This document shows, in pieces, positions 11,236 through 23,212 of a stretch of DNA of 64,000 nt; the first letter of the stretch is position 1, and every line of letters begins with the position of its first letter. This DNA comes from Thinopyrum elongatum (taxonomy: Eukaryota > Streptophyta > Magnoliopsida > Poales > Poaceae): positions 33,810,755 to 33,874,754 of the forward strand of contig CM022299.1 of assembly GCA_011799875.1 (NCBI GenBank), in the 5' to 3' direction. A program made the translations under genes and the position numbers. The notes under the pieces were generated by a model. It ran no database searches and was not told the origin of the DNA. It saw only the letters and a list, made by a program, of their open reading frames with translations.

Positions 11236-14114
11236 TGAACAAAGGTATATTTGATATACATGTTATTGATGTGTACTTTACTAGTGTTCATAGTAGCCCC
11301 TGGGTATTTGATACCGGTTTAGTTGTTAAGATTAGTAACTCAAAACAGGAGTTGCAAAATGAACAGAGACTAGTTAAGGGCGAGGTGACTATGTGTGTTG
11401 GAGGTGATTCCAAGGTTGATAAGATCACCATCGCACACTCCCTCCACCTTCGGGATTAGTGTTGGACCTAAATAAATGTTATTTGGTGTTTGCGTTGAGC
11501 ATGAATATGATTGGATCATGTTTATTGCGATACGTTTATTCATTTAAGTCAGAGAATAATTGTTGTTCTGTTTACATGAATAAAACCTTCTATGGTCATA
11601 CACCCAATGTGAATGGTTTATTGAATCTCGATCATAGTGATACACATATTCATAATATTGATGCCAAAAGATGCAAAGTTCATAATGATAGTGCAACATA
11701 CTTGTGGCACTGCCGTTTAGGTCATATTGGTGTAAAGCGCATGAAGAAACTCCATGCAGATGGACTTTTGGAATCACTTAATTATGAATCATTTGATACT
11801 TGCGAACCATGCCTCATGGGCAAGATGACTAAAACTCTGTTCTCCGGAACAATGGAGCGAGCTTATGACTTATTGGAAATAATACATACCGATGTATGCG
11901 GTCCGATGAGTATTGAAGCACGTGGCGAGTATCATTATTTTCTGAACTTCACAGATAATTTGAGTAGATATGGGTATATCTACTTGATGAAACACAAGTC
12001 TGAAACATTTGAAAAGTTCAAAGAATTTCAGAGTGAAGTGGAGAATCATCGTAAAAAGAAAATAAAGTTTCTACGATCTGATCGCGGAGGCGAATATTTG
12101 GGTTACGAGTTTGGCCTTCATTTAAAACAATGTGGAATAGTTTCACAACTCACGCCACCTGGAACACCACAGCATAATGGTGTGTCCGAACGTCGTAACC
12201 GTACTTTATTAGATATGGTGCGATCTATGATGTCTCTTACCAATATAACACTATCGTTTTGGGGTTATGCATTAGAGACAGCTGCATTCATGTTAAATAG
12301 GGCACCGTCTAAATCCATTGAGATGACACCGTATGAACTGTGGTTTGGAAAGAAACCTAAGTTGTCGTTTCTTAAAGTTTGCGATTGCGATGCTTATGTG
12401 AAAAAGCTTCAGCCTGATAAGCTCGAACCCAAATCGGAGAAGTGCGTCTTCATAGGATACCCAAAAGAAACTATTGGGTACACCTTCTACCACAGATCCG
12501 AAGGCAAGATCTTTGTTGCTCAGAATGGATCCTTTCTAGAGAAGGAGTTTCTCTCGAAAGAAGTGAGTGGGAGGAAAGTAGAACTTGATGAGGTAATTGT
12601 ACCTTCTCTTGAATTGGAAAGTAGCTCATCACAGAAAACCGTTCCCGTGATGCCTACACCAACTAGAGAGGAAGCTAATGATAATGATCATGAAACTTCA
12701 GATCAAGTTACTACCGAACCTCGTTGGTCAACCAGTGCACGTTCCGCACCAGAGTGGTATGGTAATCCTGTTCTGGAGGTCATGTTACTAGACCATGACA
12801 AACCTACGAACTATGAAGAAGCTATGCTGAGCCCAGATTCCGATAAATGGCTTGAGGCCATGAAATCTAAGATAGGATCCATGTATGAGAACAAAGTATG
12901 GACTTTGGTGGATTTGCTCGATGATCGGCAAGCCATTAAGAATAAATGGATCTTCAAGAGGAAGACGGACACTGATGGTAGTGTTACTATCTACAAAGCT
13001 CGAATTGTCGCAAAAGGTTTTCGACAAGTTCAAGGTGTTGACTACGATGAGATTTTCTCACTCGTATAGATGCTTAAGACTGTCCGAATCATGTTAGCAA
13101 TTGCCGCATTTTATGAAATCTGGCAAATGGATGTCAAAACTGCATTCCTTAATGGACTTATTAAAGAAAAGTTGTATATGATGCAACCAGAAGGTTTTGT
13201 CAATCCTAAAGGTGCTAACAAAGTGTGCAAGCTCCATCAATCCATCTATGGACTGGTGCAAGCATCTCGGAGTTGGAATATACGCTTGGATGAGTCGATC
13301 AAAGCATATAGTTTCATACAGGCTTTCGGAGAAGCCTGTATTTACAAGAAAGTGAGTGGGAGCACTACAATATTTCTGATAACTATATGTGAATGACATA
13401 TTGTTGATCGGAAATGATGTAGAATTTTCTGGAAAGCATAAAGGAGTGTTTGAAAGGAATTTTTTCAAAGAAAGACCTCAGTGAAGCTGCTTACATATTG
13501 GGCATCAAGATCTATAGAGATAGATCAAGACGCTTGATAAAACTTTTGATGAGTACATACCTTGAGAAGATTTTGAAGAAGTTCAAAATGGATCAGTCAA
13601 AGAAAGGGTTCTTGCCTGTGTTGCAAGGTGTGAAGTTGAGTAAGACTCAAAGCCCGACCACGGCAAAAGATAGAGAGAGAATGAAAGTCATTTCATATGC
13701 CTCAGCCATAGGTTCTATAAAGTATGCCATGTTGTATACCAGACCTATTGTGTATCTTACCATGAGTTTGGCAAGGAGGTACAATAGTGATCCAGGAGTA
13801 GATCACTGGACAGCGGTCAAAATTATCCTTAGTTACCTAAGAGGACTAAGGAAATGTTTCTCGATTATGGAAGTGATAAAGAGTTTGTCATAAAGAGTTA
13901 CATCGATGCAAGCTTTTACACTGATCCAGATGACTCTAAGTCTCAATCTGGATACGTATTGAAAGTGGGAGCAATTAGCTAGAGTAGCTCCATGCAGAGC
14001 ATTGTAGACATAGAAATTTGCAAATTACATACGGATCTGAATTTGGCAGACCCGTTGACTAAACCTCTCTCACAAGCAAAACATGATCATACCTTAATAC
14101 TCTTTGGGTGTTAA
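11236..14114 (+). pseudogene. Angela-1 pol (protease-integrase-RT-RNase H), broken
   Basis: Domains appear in Copia order. The aspartic protease keeps DTG (WVFDTG, about 11305). The GAG-pre-integrase zinc motif has WHCRLGHIG near 11705 and CEPC near 11805. The integrase core has HTDVCGPM, FTDN and a GIVSQLTPPGTPQHNGVSER segment. The longest open stretch is 11459-13069 and reaches into RT, where a stop follows FSLV. RT continues with WQMDVKTAFLNG and IYGLVQASRSWN. A frameshift destroys the catalytic YVDD region at about 13385. RNase H has lost most of its fold between GYVLKVGAIS and IEICK, and carries a TAG at the junction. The C-terminus DLNLADPLTKP and the stop at 14112 are recognisable. Confidence 0.94.
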
Positions 14115-14232
14115 TCACATGGCGATGTGAACTAGATTATTGACTCTAGTAAACTCTTTGGGAGTTAGTCACATGGCGATGTGAACTATTGGTGTTAATC
14201 ACATGGCGATGTGAACTAGATTATTGACTCTA
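14115..14232 (+). repeat. Hairpin repeats CACATGGCGATGTG upstream of the polypurine tract
   Basis: Three copies of TCACATGGCGATGTGAACTA occur between the pol stop and the polypurine tract. Each contains a 5-bp perfect stem (CACAT/ATGTG) with a GGCG loop. Angela-2 has four related copies at the same place. They probably belong to the 3' untranslated RNA. Confidence 0.85.
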
Positions 14233-14247
14233 GTGCAAGTGGGAGAC
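14233..14247 (+). other. Polypurine tract of Angela-1
   Basis: AGTGCAAGTGGGAGAC lies immediately 5' of the 3' LTR. This is the expected plus-strand primer position for Copia replication. Confidence 0.8.
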
Positions 14248-15626
14248 TGAAGGAAATATGCCCTAGAGGCAATAATAAAGTTCTTATTTTATATTTTCTT
14301 ATATCATGATAAATGTTTATTATTCATGCTAGAATTGTATTAAACGGAAACTTGATACATGTGTGGATACATAGACAAAACAACGCGTCCCTAGTAAGCT
14401 TCTACTTGACTAGCTCGTTAATCAAAGATGGTTAAGTTTCCTAACCATAGAAATGTGTTGTAATTTGATGAACGGGATCACATCATTAGGAGAATGATGT
14501 GATGGACAAGACCCATCCATTAGCTTAGCATATTGATCGTTCAGTTTTATTGCTATTGCTTTCTTCATGTCAAATACATATTCCTTCGACTATGAGATTA
14601 TGCAACTCCCGGATACCACAGGAATACCTTGTGTGCTATCAAACGTCACAACGTAACTGGGTGATCATAAAGATGCTCTACAGGTATCTCCGAAGGTGTT
14701 TGTTGGGTTAACGTTCGATGACGATTTTGTATTATATGAGTTATGTGATTTGGTGACTGAATTTTGTTCGGAGTCCCGGATGAGATCACGGACATGACGA
14801 GGAGTCTCGAAATGGTTGAGAGGTAAAGATTGATATATAGGACGATAGTATTCGAACACCAGAAGTGTTCCAGAGGGTACCGGGTACATATCGGGTCACC
14901 GGAAGGGGTTCCGGGCACCCCCGGCAAAAGATATGGGCCTAATGGGCCAAGAGGGCAAACGCAGCAGCCAGCAGGGGCTGCTGCGCCCCCCGTATGGGCC
15001 ACACCTGAGGGAAAGGGAAAGAGGGGAAGAGAGAAGGAAGGGGAGGGATTCAGCCTCCCCCTTCCTTCCCTCCTCCCTCCTCTTTCCTTCCCCCTCTGGT
15101 GGATATGGTAAGGGGGGGCGAATTGGACAAAGCCCCCAAGTAGGATTCCTCCTACTTGGGGCGCCCCAAGGCTGTCCCCCTCCAACCTATATATACGTGG
15201 GGAGGGGGCGCCTAGAACACACACCAACAATTGTTAGCCGTGTGCGGTGCCCCCCTCCACAGTTTACGCCTTCGGTCATATCTTCGTAGTGCTTAGGCGA
15301 AGCCCTGCGTGGATCACTTCACCATCACCGTCACCACGCCGTCATGCTGACAGAACTCATCTCCCTTGACACTTTGCTGGATCAAGAGTTCGCGGGACGT
15401 CATTGAGCTGAACGTGTGCAGAACTCGGAGGTGTCGTACGTTCGGTGCTTGATCGGTCGGAACGAGAAGAAGTTCGACTACATCAACCGCGTTAACAAAA
15501 CGCTTCCGCTTTTAGTCTACGAGGGTACGTGGACACACTCTCCCCCTCTCATTGCTATGCATCCCCTAGACAGATCTTGTGTGAGCGTAGGAAAAAATTT
15601 TAAATTGCATGCTACGTTTCCCAACA
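14248..15626 (+). repeat. 3' LTR of Angela-1 (1379 bp, internally deleted)
   Basis: It matches the 5' LTR except that the segment equivalent to about 7864-8245 is missing, with a TT microhomology at the junction (GGGTT then AACGTTCG). As LTRs are identical at insertion, the deletion arose afterwards. The end CCCAACA is followed by the target duplication CATAT. Confidence 0.95.
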
Positions 15627-15984
15627 CATATATATATACATCTACATCAATAAACAAAAAAGATGGACAAAAAAGATGGACAACATCAGGCCGGGGCGGC
15701 GGTGGCTCACAGCGGGGGCAGCGTTGCCGGGGAGCGGGGGCGGCGAGGGCTCGGGGAGGAGGGCCGGCGGGGGCGGCGACGAGGAGCGAGCGGGCTCGGG
15801 GGCGGCGATGAGGAGCGTGCGGGCTCAAGGATGGCGTCGGGGCAGGGGCTCGAGGACGGCGACGAGGAGCGGGCGGTGTTGGCGAGGAGGCCCGGCGACG
15901 AGGCGATGTCGCAGCGGCCTGGCGGCGTCGGGGCGGGGCATCGGGAGGAGAATGGGAGAGGTTAGGGAAAATTTCCTAAGTGTG

Positions 15985-16190
15985 TGCTTATATAGGCCCT
16001 CCTTTAGTCCCGGTTGGTGGCTCCAATAGGGACTAAAGGCCCCCTTTCGTCCCAGTTGGAGCCACCAACCGGGACTAAAGGTCAAATTCAGCAGCCCAAA
16101 GGGTGGGAAGCCCAGAGCCACCAACCGGGACTAAAGGGCTCCATTAGTCCCGGTTGGAGCCACCAACCGGGACTAAACAGCTGGTGCTGC
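15985..16190 (-). promoter_or_regulatory. Internal CACTA subterminal-type repeat block with TATA box
   Basis: TTTAGTCCCGGTTGGTGGCTCC and its inverse (GGAGCCACCAACCGGGACTAAA) occur at least five times as inverted pairs. These are the same motif type found at the CACTA termini. On the minus strand the block ends in GGCCTATATAAGCAC (about 15985-16000), matching the GCCTATATA box at the terminal promoters of CACTA-1 and CACTA-2. It is well placed to drive the leftward second gene. It is either an internal promoter or the remnant end of a second CACTA that lost its terminal CACTA bases. Confidence 0.7.
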
Positions 16191-16708
16191 CGCAGCCAAA
16201 TGTTTAGTCCCACCTCGCTAGTTGAGACGCGCCCACACTGGTTTATAAGCGGCGCTGCGACTGAGCTATCGACCTCCTCTCTATTGCAGGCAGTACATGC
16301 CTAACCTTTGTCACTGCCACGGTTGGGCCTGCTGGGCCCACGGGCCTGCATCCTGGCCCATGTACATATGGGTTTCTAGTCGTATGCAGGCCGTGGTGGC
16401 CTAGTAGGCGGCATTTTTTTATTTTTTATGTTATTTTAGTTTTCTATTAATGTTTTTAACAAAAAATACTTTGCTAATTTTAGTTGCATAAATTTTATAT
16501 AATTTTAAGTTAATATTATTTTGATAATAACTAGAGGTTTATAAAAGCTTTTTAGTTGATTCTTTTTGCTAGTGAAGAATATTATAGTTTTGTTTTAGTT
16601 GATCATAACAAAATATTTTAATTGATTCTTTTTAGTTCATTCTTTTTGCTATTAGAGTTTTATAAAAGCTTTTTAGTTCATTCTTTTTGCTATTAATTCA
16701 TTCTTTAA
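16191..16708. other. CACTA-1 spacer without genes
   Basis: It contains a GC-rich piece (GCCTGCTGGGCCCACGGGCC, CGTATGCAGGCCGTGGTGGCC) followed by an AT-rich stretch with repeated TTTTTAGTTGATTCTTTTTGCTA. I see no coding signal. Related A/T-rich repeats in the opposite orientation follow the tandem array of CACTA-2 at 52800-53040. Confidence 0.7.
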
Positions 16709-17600
16709 GCTAAATGACCCTGAAATTTAAAAGCACTACAAATGAACTCTGAAAAGTTTGTAACTTGGTATGGTGTCATAATTTTAGCCACATAGCATGT
16801 GCTAAAAAGTTGAGAGGGTTACGAGGAAAATTGGATGCACTTCGTGTACAAACTAGACAATCTCTTTCGAAGTATCAGGATTTCGGAAGAAAACTCATCT
16901 ACTACAAAGGGATTTCATTTTATTACTTATTTTAACTCCAGACTTTTTGTCTGTTCAAAATGCACCATTCAAAGCCACATCATCGATTTTCAACCCTTTT
17001 GTGACTTCATTTGCTATTTTTCATGCATTTAATGATTTATTTTGGGCTAAATGACCCTGAAATTTAAAAGTACTACAAATGAACTCTGAAAAGGTTGAAA
17101 CTTGGCATGGTGTCATAATTTCAGCCACATAGCATGTGCTAAAAAGTTGAGAGGGTTACGGGAAAAACTGGATGCACTTCGTGTACAAACTGGACAATCT
17201 CTTTCGAAGTATCAGGGTTTCGGACAAAAACTCATCTATTACAAAAGGGATTTCATTTTTTAACATATTTTAACTCCAGACTTTTTGTGCGTTCAATATG
17301 CACCATTCAAAGGCACATCATCAATTTTTAACCCTTTTCTGACTTCATTTGCTATTTTTCATGCATTTAATGATTTATTTTGAGCTAAATGACCCTGAAA
17401 TTGAAAAACACTACAAATGAACTCTGAAAAGGTTGAAACTTGGCATGGTATCATAATTTCACCCACATAGCATGTGCTAAAAGGTTGAGAGGGTTACGGG
17501 AAAAACTGGATGCACTTCGTGTACAAACTGGACAATCTCTTTCGAAGTATCAGGGTTTCGGACGAAAACTCATCTATTACAGAAGGGATTTCATTTCTTG
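16709..17600 (-). repeat. Tandem array, about 338-bp unit, 3' of the CACTA-1 transposase
   Basis: GCTAAATGACCCTGAAATT recurs at 16709, 17047 and 17386, giving periods of 338-339 bp and just under three units. Units contain GTTGAGAGGGTTACG and GCACTTCGTGTACAAACT. The same repeat, inverted, follows the transposase of CACTA-2, so it is an integral part of this CACTA family. Confidence 0.92.
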
Positions 17601-18745
17601 ACATGTAACTGCAGTGATATTCTAGATCAAAGTCATCATCAAAATAGTTGTGGAGCATAACTATGGCCAGTTTGTAGAGAGAAAGTCTTCACTAGAGAGA
17701 AAGTCTTCACTTTTTCTTCGCATGTGTCCCTTGCTTATTGCGCGGTAACCATGGATAATCTTCATCATTTAACAGGATGCTTGGGTCAGCCTTCACTTTG
17801 AAGGGAGGAATTTCATGAAACTTTTCATAATCTTCAGACATGTCTGTCTTGTCCTCCACTCCCACGATGTTTGTTTTCCCTGAAAGAACTATGTGGCGCT
17901 TTGGCTCATCGTATGATGTATTCGCTTCCTTATCTTTTCTTTTTCTCGGTTTGGTAGACATGTCCTTCACATAGAAAACCTGCGCCACATCATTGGCTAG
18001 GATGAATGGTTCGTCTATGTACCCAAGATTGTTGAGATCCACTGTTGTCATTCCGTACTGCGGGTCAACCTGTACCCCGCCTCCTGACAGATTGACCCAT
18101 TTGCACTGAAACAAAGGGACCTTAAAATCATGTCCATAGTCAAGTTCCCATATGTCCACTATGTAACCATAATATGTGTCCTTTCCCCTATTGGTTGCTG
18201 CATCAAAGCGGATACCACTGTTTTGGTTGGTGCTCTTTTTATCTTGGGCGATCGTGTAAAATGTATTCCCATTTATCTCGTACCCTTGGTAAGTCAATAC
18301 AGTCGAAGATGGTGTCCTGGCCAACAAGTACAGCTCATCTCCAACACTGTTGTTACCCATGAGATGTGTTTGCAACCAACTTCCGAAAGTCCTGATGTGT
18401 TCACATGTAATCCAGTCGTTAGACTGCTCCGGGTGTTTGGAGCGTAGAATATTCTTGTGTTCATTGACATACGGGGTCACCAAGGTAGAATTCTATAGAA
18501 CTGTGTAGTGTGCTTGAGCCCAAGAATGCCCGTCCCTACAAATTATTGAATCCGCTCCTAGCATGCCTTTTCCAGTTAGTCTCCCCTCATACCGCGATTG
18601 AGGGACACCAATCGGCTTAAGGTCAGGAATAAAGTCAACACAAAACCCAATGACCTCCTCTGTTTGATGGCCCATGGAGATGCTTCCTTCTGGCCTAGCA
18701 TGGTTACGAATATATTTCTTTAAGACTCCCATGAACCTCTCAAAG

Positions 18746-21700
18746 TGTGATACCCTGGTTTTCGCTCCCTGTTTTTTTTCTTTTGTGGGATTTGACTCCC
18801 GTCTTTTTTCTCGGGGTTATCGGATTTCTTTAGCTCTTGGGTATATGAAGATGGTCATTTAGTCCTGTCTTTCCTATCCAACCAGAGATTCTCTCCATTC
18901 CATCCTTGCCACCCAAGATCTATTCTCGGGGTTTTTTCACTGAAACCTTACTTTCCGAGTTACCGGAAGGGAAACCCTGATTCTTGCAGTTACAAAGGAA
19001 CCCCAACTTCCTTTGATCTTTTGTCTCCCAAATTTTTCCCAGTGACCATCCTATCTTTGTAAACCCTGGATATGCAAAAATATTGCCAAGTCATTTGCAA
19101 TATTTTTCATTTATAATTAATTCCTTTTTCTGCTGTTTAAAGGAATTAAATCCAGGAAAATATCTACCCATCTCCAAAGTTGATGAAAACTTGTGGAGAT
19201 ATTCTTTGTGATCATATTGAGCTCCCATAAAAATATTGGCCATAATTAAATAAGGAAAATTGCATTTTCCTATTTAATGCCAATATTGCATTTTGGGCAG
19301 TTTCTAAAGGAACTACCATTTTGGTAGCAAGGAAAAATCCCAAATAATTTGTGGAGCTCATCCTATCCATATCTTCACCATTTCCATCAAAATCCAAGTT
19401 CCATAACTCAAAGTTTGAGCACAGCATCCATTTGTAAATTATGTCCAGATTTTCAGTTTGCAAAGGAAGTGCTTGAACCCTTGATCCTTTTGAGCTGAAA
19501 TTTTTCATGGTGGTTAACATTGACGAATAACCCATGGATACCAAAAATCAGATCAATCCCTCTATCCATTCTTCCCCAGCAATTTTCCTAAGTTTCTGTC
19601 CATATGGAACCTCTGTGAAGGAAGTACCATTTTGGTGTATCCAAATGGTGTGAAACTTTTACAGTGGCTTCATATTTCAAATCATTCACCTCCTCCAAAT
19701 TTCAGCTCAATGCAAACTAGTATGTGAGTGCCACATCAAAGTTTGCATTTCTAACCAGTGGGGTCCATTCTACAGCAAGTGTCCTCAATTCTTATCCAAA
19801 TGGCACCAAATTTTACTAGGGTAGTCACCTTGGTAGATTATTACTGCATGCTGAATTCCAGATCCTTTCACCCAGTGATGTCTCCAGAGATCACCACAAA
19901 CACTTGCTGGTCAGAACACTTATGAGCTCTCATCTGTCATCTCCTGCCTCCACTTCCCTCCAAAACTCGACAGGTCAACTCCAGGAGCATTAACACATCT
20001 ATTTGACATGTCCTGAAGTCAAATAGGTGCTCTGGACACGTGGTGCCGGCGGTGACCACGGGAGCGATGTGCAGCAGTGGCGCTCTGGGCGTCCGTCGCC
20101 TCGGATAAGCCAGCTCGAGCTGCCGCGGCTTGTCCGTTCATGCCGACTAGCTCCGTAGTCGCCGCGTGCATCCTCTCCCGTAGCTTCCCCCTCTCTTCTT
20201 CTTCCCCACACCACGGCAACTCCGGCGAACTATTCCGCCCGTGACGCCGATGTTGTTTTCTCCTCTGTCCTCATCTTCCTCGAGCTCTCCTGAAGCTCCT
20301 CCGCCCTCCTAGAGACCCTGCTGACATCACTCCCTCCCGCCGCGTGTCCCGGAGCTCCAGTAGTGGCTGAGGATGCCACGGCGGCCGTCCCGATCCACTC
20401 GTCGTCGCTTGGCTATATAAGCCACGGCCCGGAGCCTCTCCGAGCAACCACCACACCCCCACAGCCCTCCCTCTCCCTCCTGGTCCTTCCCTTGCCCAGA
20501 GGAGTGCGCGCCCGAGCCCAATCCTCCTCTCCTCGCCGCCATGGCCGCCGCACTGCCTCGACTCAAATTCGAGCATGCCCGAGCCTCTCCCCTCTTCATT
20601 TCTTCCTCAGCGGGACTGCTAGGACCCGGCGTAGCTCGGGCGCTCTGCTCCTTCTCCTCTCTGTGGCCGTGGCACCGTGCCCGAAACTGCTCGAAGCCGC
20701 CGTCCGCCGCCGTCAAGTGCACGCCCTACTCCGACCTCCTCGCTGCCCATGCTACCCCGGGATGGATGCGGCGTGAGCTCCCGAGCACGCCGGTAGGCCG
20801 TACGCAGCGGGATACGGCCGAAGTGGCCGGCAACCGTCGCCGGAGTCGGTCCTGTCCACGGCCAGGAGCGGGCGATGGTGGTTGAAGACGACGCCCCCTC
20901 CCCTGCCTGCCTGCGGGCCCCGCGGCCCCACCGGTCAGCGGCAGCGATCGGGCCCCGCCCACGCCACGGTGGATAAGTGGCGGGGCAAGTGGGCCGGCCT
21001 AGTAAGCAGCAGTGGTGGCAGCCAGATTCGGCCCGAGTCGGCCCGGTGCAGCAGTTCTCATTTATTCTTTTTCCAAAAAAAATCGGTCAGGGACCCAGAA
21101 GTAATTATTTGTATTACAAAAAGGACCCTCCCACTTCATTCGGCCACAACTTTTTGCTCGTAACTCCGAATCAGGTGAATCCAACGCCCACGTCTTCTTC
21201 TCGTCGAGCCCGTTCCGATGGAATCATTTTCATAATATCTCCACACTGTGAAAATGACCATTTTGCCCTTGCCATCCGTTCAGCCTTTCCGAGAGGGAAT
21301 CTTTCCCAACGAATTCTTCCGCGGCTTCACCGCACTTCTTCCTGGAGTATTTCTTCGCCCCAGGCAAGCCGACCATCTGATATATGCCCTAAAGCATTGC
21401 TATGTGATATTTCTTGCATGTTTAAATTAATATGCTTGTGCTTGTCTGTGTAGTAGTGAGCTGTATGTGACTCTGACGAACCCTTGCTTGCACTTTCTTC
21501 GGTGACGGCACCCCGCCTGTGTTCTGAGCTGTTTTCGGCCGTCTGGGGTGGATGCCGACTTTTATTTCTGTTGTCAGCAATTGTCCGTGTTCTGAGCTGC
21601 TTCTCGGTCGTCTCGGGTAGCTGTTGAATTTCTTTCCGTAGCAGTGACCCTATGCTCTAAGCTGTTTCTCGGCCGTCTTAGGGAGCTACTACATTCTTCT

Positions 21701-23212
21701 TATCTACATCGTCTCATGCTCTGAGCTGCTTTCCAGCCGTCTTGAGCCGGGGTTGAGTTATTCCGGTAATGTCCCAGATCTGAGTTGTAAAGACCGCTCT
21801 GGTGGCTACTGGTTTCTTTGCCGGTTTTGTGCAAGCGTTCCGATGGTTGTCACTTACAGCTAGAACTTGTAAACTAATAACTTGTCATTTAAATATTGTT
21901 TCACTAATGACTCATTGTGATATTATAAGGAGATAGATTATTATGATTCCATAGTTGTTACCACATACATAGTTGCCACCATGTTAAGTTATTCATGATG
22001 AACAACTAAGCTTGCTAAATGAACTTGGTCGGTTGATCTTGAGTCACCTGTCCGGGCTTATTCGTGTAACCACATTTGCCGGTATGGGACGGCCTTGACT
22101 TGGTCTGGCTCTGTGCTCTTTCATCGGTACCATCAGACAGGGAAGGTTATGCGTGCGCGCTACCCAGGCCCGGTAGGCGGTGATAACCTTGTGAGCCCAG
22201 TTGTTTGTTTGCGCGGGGTCCCCATTTGGGACAGTTTAGTTTGGCCATGACGGTGGCAGGTGTCATGAGGTGACACAGGGGCCACCCAGGGCTTGACTCC
22301 AGGGGAGAATGATTGCCGGTGGTACGGTGGAGGAGTCACGGGTTAGGCAAGTTTCGTTGGAGCAACGCTGGTCCACCCGAATGGGATCACGAGGTCAGGT
22401 GCTGCATGGTGTGGGTAAAGTGCGCAACCTCTGCAGAGTGTAAAATCTATTCGAATAGCCGCGTCCACGGTATTGGACAGCCCATCCAGACCTCACTAGG
22501 TGGTCAACCATAACAATGATAATAATGATGGAAGAGCTCGTCTTGTGTAGACATCAGATGATGTCAGGAATGTGATATGTTAGCCATGGGATGGCTATAA
22601 GAGGAGTGATCGGATGACCACATGATTTGGGTTGGATTTGCATCAGATTCAGACTGGGTCACGAGAATGTTCGGAGTATGGATTATTTACTTGAGATGCT
22701 TTACTTTACGGTATTTTACCTTAGTAGTTACCTTGCTGCATGAACCTGTTATGACATGATAATTAATTTTGCTAGATAGATATGTTATGCCATGATAATT
22801 AATATTGCTCTAATAACAAATGCATGCTTGAATGCCATGGATTGCATTGCTTGGTGTATATGTTAGTTTGGTTTGCTTGCGAGTACATTCAAAAGTACTC
22901 AGCGGCCTTCAATGTGGCCAGGTTCACATAAGGATCCGTCGTCCGTCGACGAGGAGCCTGAGCGTTCGTGGGCTAGGAGCGTAACCCAGTCAGATCCCTA
23001 TGGATTGGAGCCGCACCAGGACCATGCTGCCTTAGATAGAGCTTTTCCGCTGCCATCACCTCTGTAATATATATCATGTAAGACTTATATATCCATTAAT
23101 AGAAATGCCTGTGTTCATGATACTTGTTGTAAACGCGCATGCCAGAGTGATTTCCTGTGCTGGTATGCGTGGCGACCGTCTGGCTACAGTGGTACTCAGG
23201 CGGGGCGCCACA
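18746..23212 (+). mobile_element. Gypsy solo LTR (4467 bp) inserted in the CACTA-1 transposase
   Basis: Ends are TGTGATACCC and GGGGCGCCACA, flanked on both sides by the 5-bp duplication CAAAG (18741-18745 and 23213-23217). Comparison with the uninterrupted CACTA-2 gene confirms the exact empty site. No internal gag/pol remains, so it is a solo LTR formed by recombination between the two LTRs of a full element. A TATA box lies at 20414. The ends resemble those of the Gypsy LTR at 2263-6082, which suggests a related lineage. Small ORFs inside (for example 20363-20885) are not supported as genes. Confidence 0.95.
20414..20420 (+). promoter_or_regulatory. TATA box of the solo LTR
   Basis: TATATAA in the context GGCTATATAAGCCACGGCCC, followed by a C-rich leader (CCACCACACCCCCACAGCCC) typical of grass transcription start regions. 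A solo LTR with an intact promoter can drive outward plus-strand transcription. Confidence 0.65.

Larger units (their letters stand above)
7402..15626 (+). mobile_element. Angela-1: Angela/BARE-1/WIS-type Copia retrotransposon, full length but defective
   Basis: LTRs at 7402-9168 and 14248-15626 share the start TGAAGGAAATATGCCCTAG and the end GTTTCCCAACA. The target duplication CATAT lies at 7397-7401 and 15627-15631. Primer site, gag, protease, integrase, reverse transcriptase, RNase H remnant and polypurine tract follow in Copia order on the plus strand. The leader between primer site and gag (9183-10439) has no coding signal. Coding regions carry many stops and a frameshift, and the RNase H domain has a large internal deletion shared with Angela-2. 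The 3' LTR is about 390 bp shorter than the 5' LTR because of a post-insertion deletion. The insertion splits the intron of the CACTA-1 second gene. Confidence 0.97.
6083..15965 (-). pseudogene. CACTA second gene (Transposase_24/TNPA-like), exons split by Angela-1 and cut by the Gypsy element
   Basis: Reading leftward, a GC-rich first exon region (15965 to about 15660) follows a TATA box at about 15990. A microsatellite-rich intron follows, now holding Angela-1. The next exon is in the 6524-6216 ORF: FAETMDKELEKEELLGDIIRD, GDITLLFLND, then an acidic repeat with GSGDPMEEEGDHDGSGDRME. A further exon around 6150-6083 carries RRRGPKKRLGQDERFTI, which matches how I remember the start of the Ptta/En/Spm plant transposase domain (PF03004). 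The Gypsy element cuts this exon at 6082. In En/Spm-type elements the TNPA-like protein binds subterminal repeats and works with TNPD. Exon borders are approximate, and the assignment rests on these short motifs and on position. Confidence 0.62.

Noticed and set aside
20363..20885. Possible gene behind the TATA box of the solo LTR
   Set aside because: Several overlapping frames are equally open, there is no domain, and the sequence is LTR leader.
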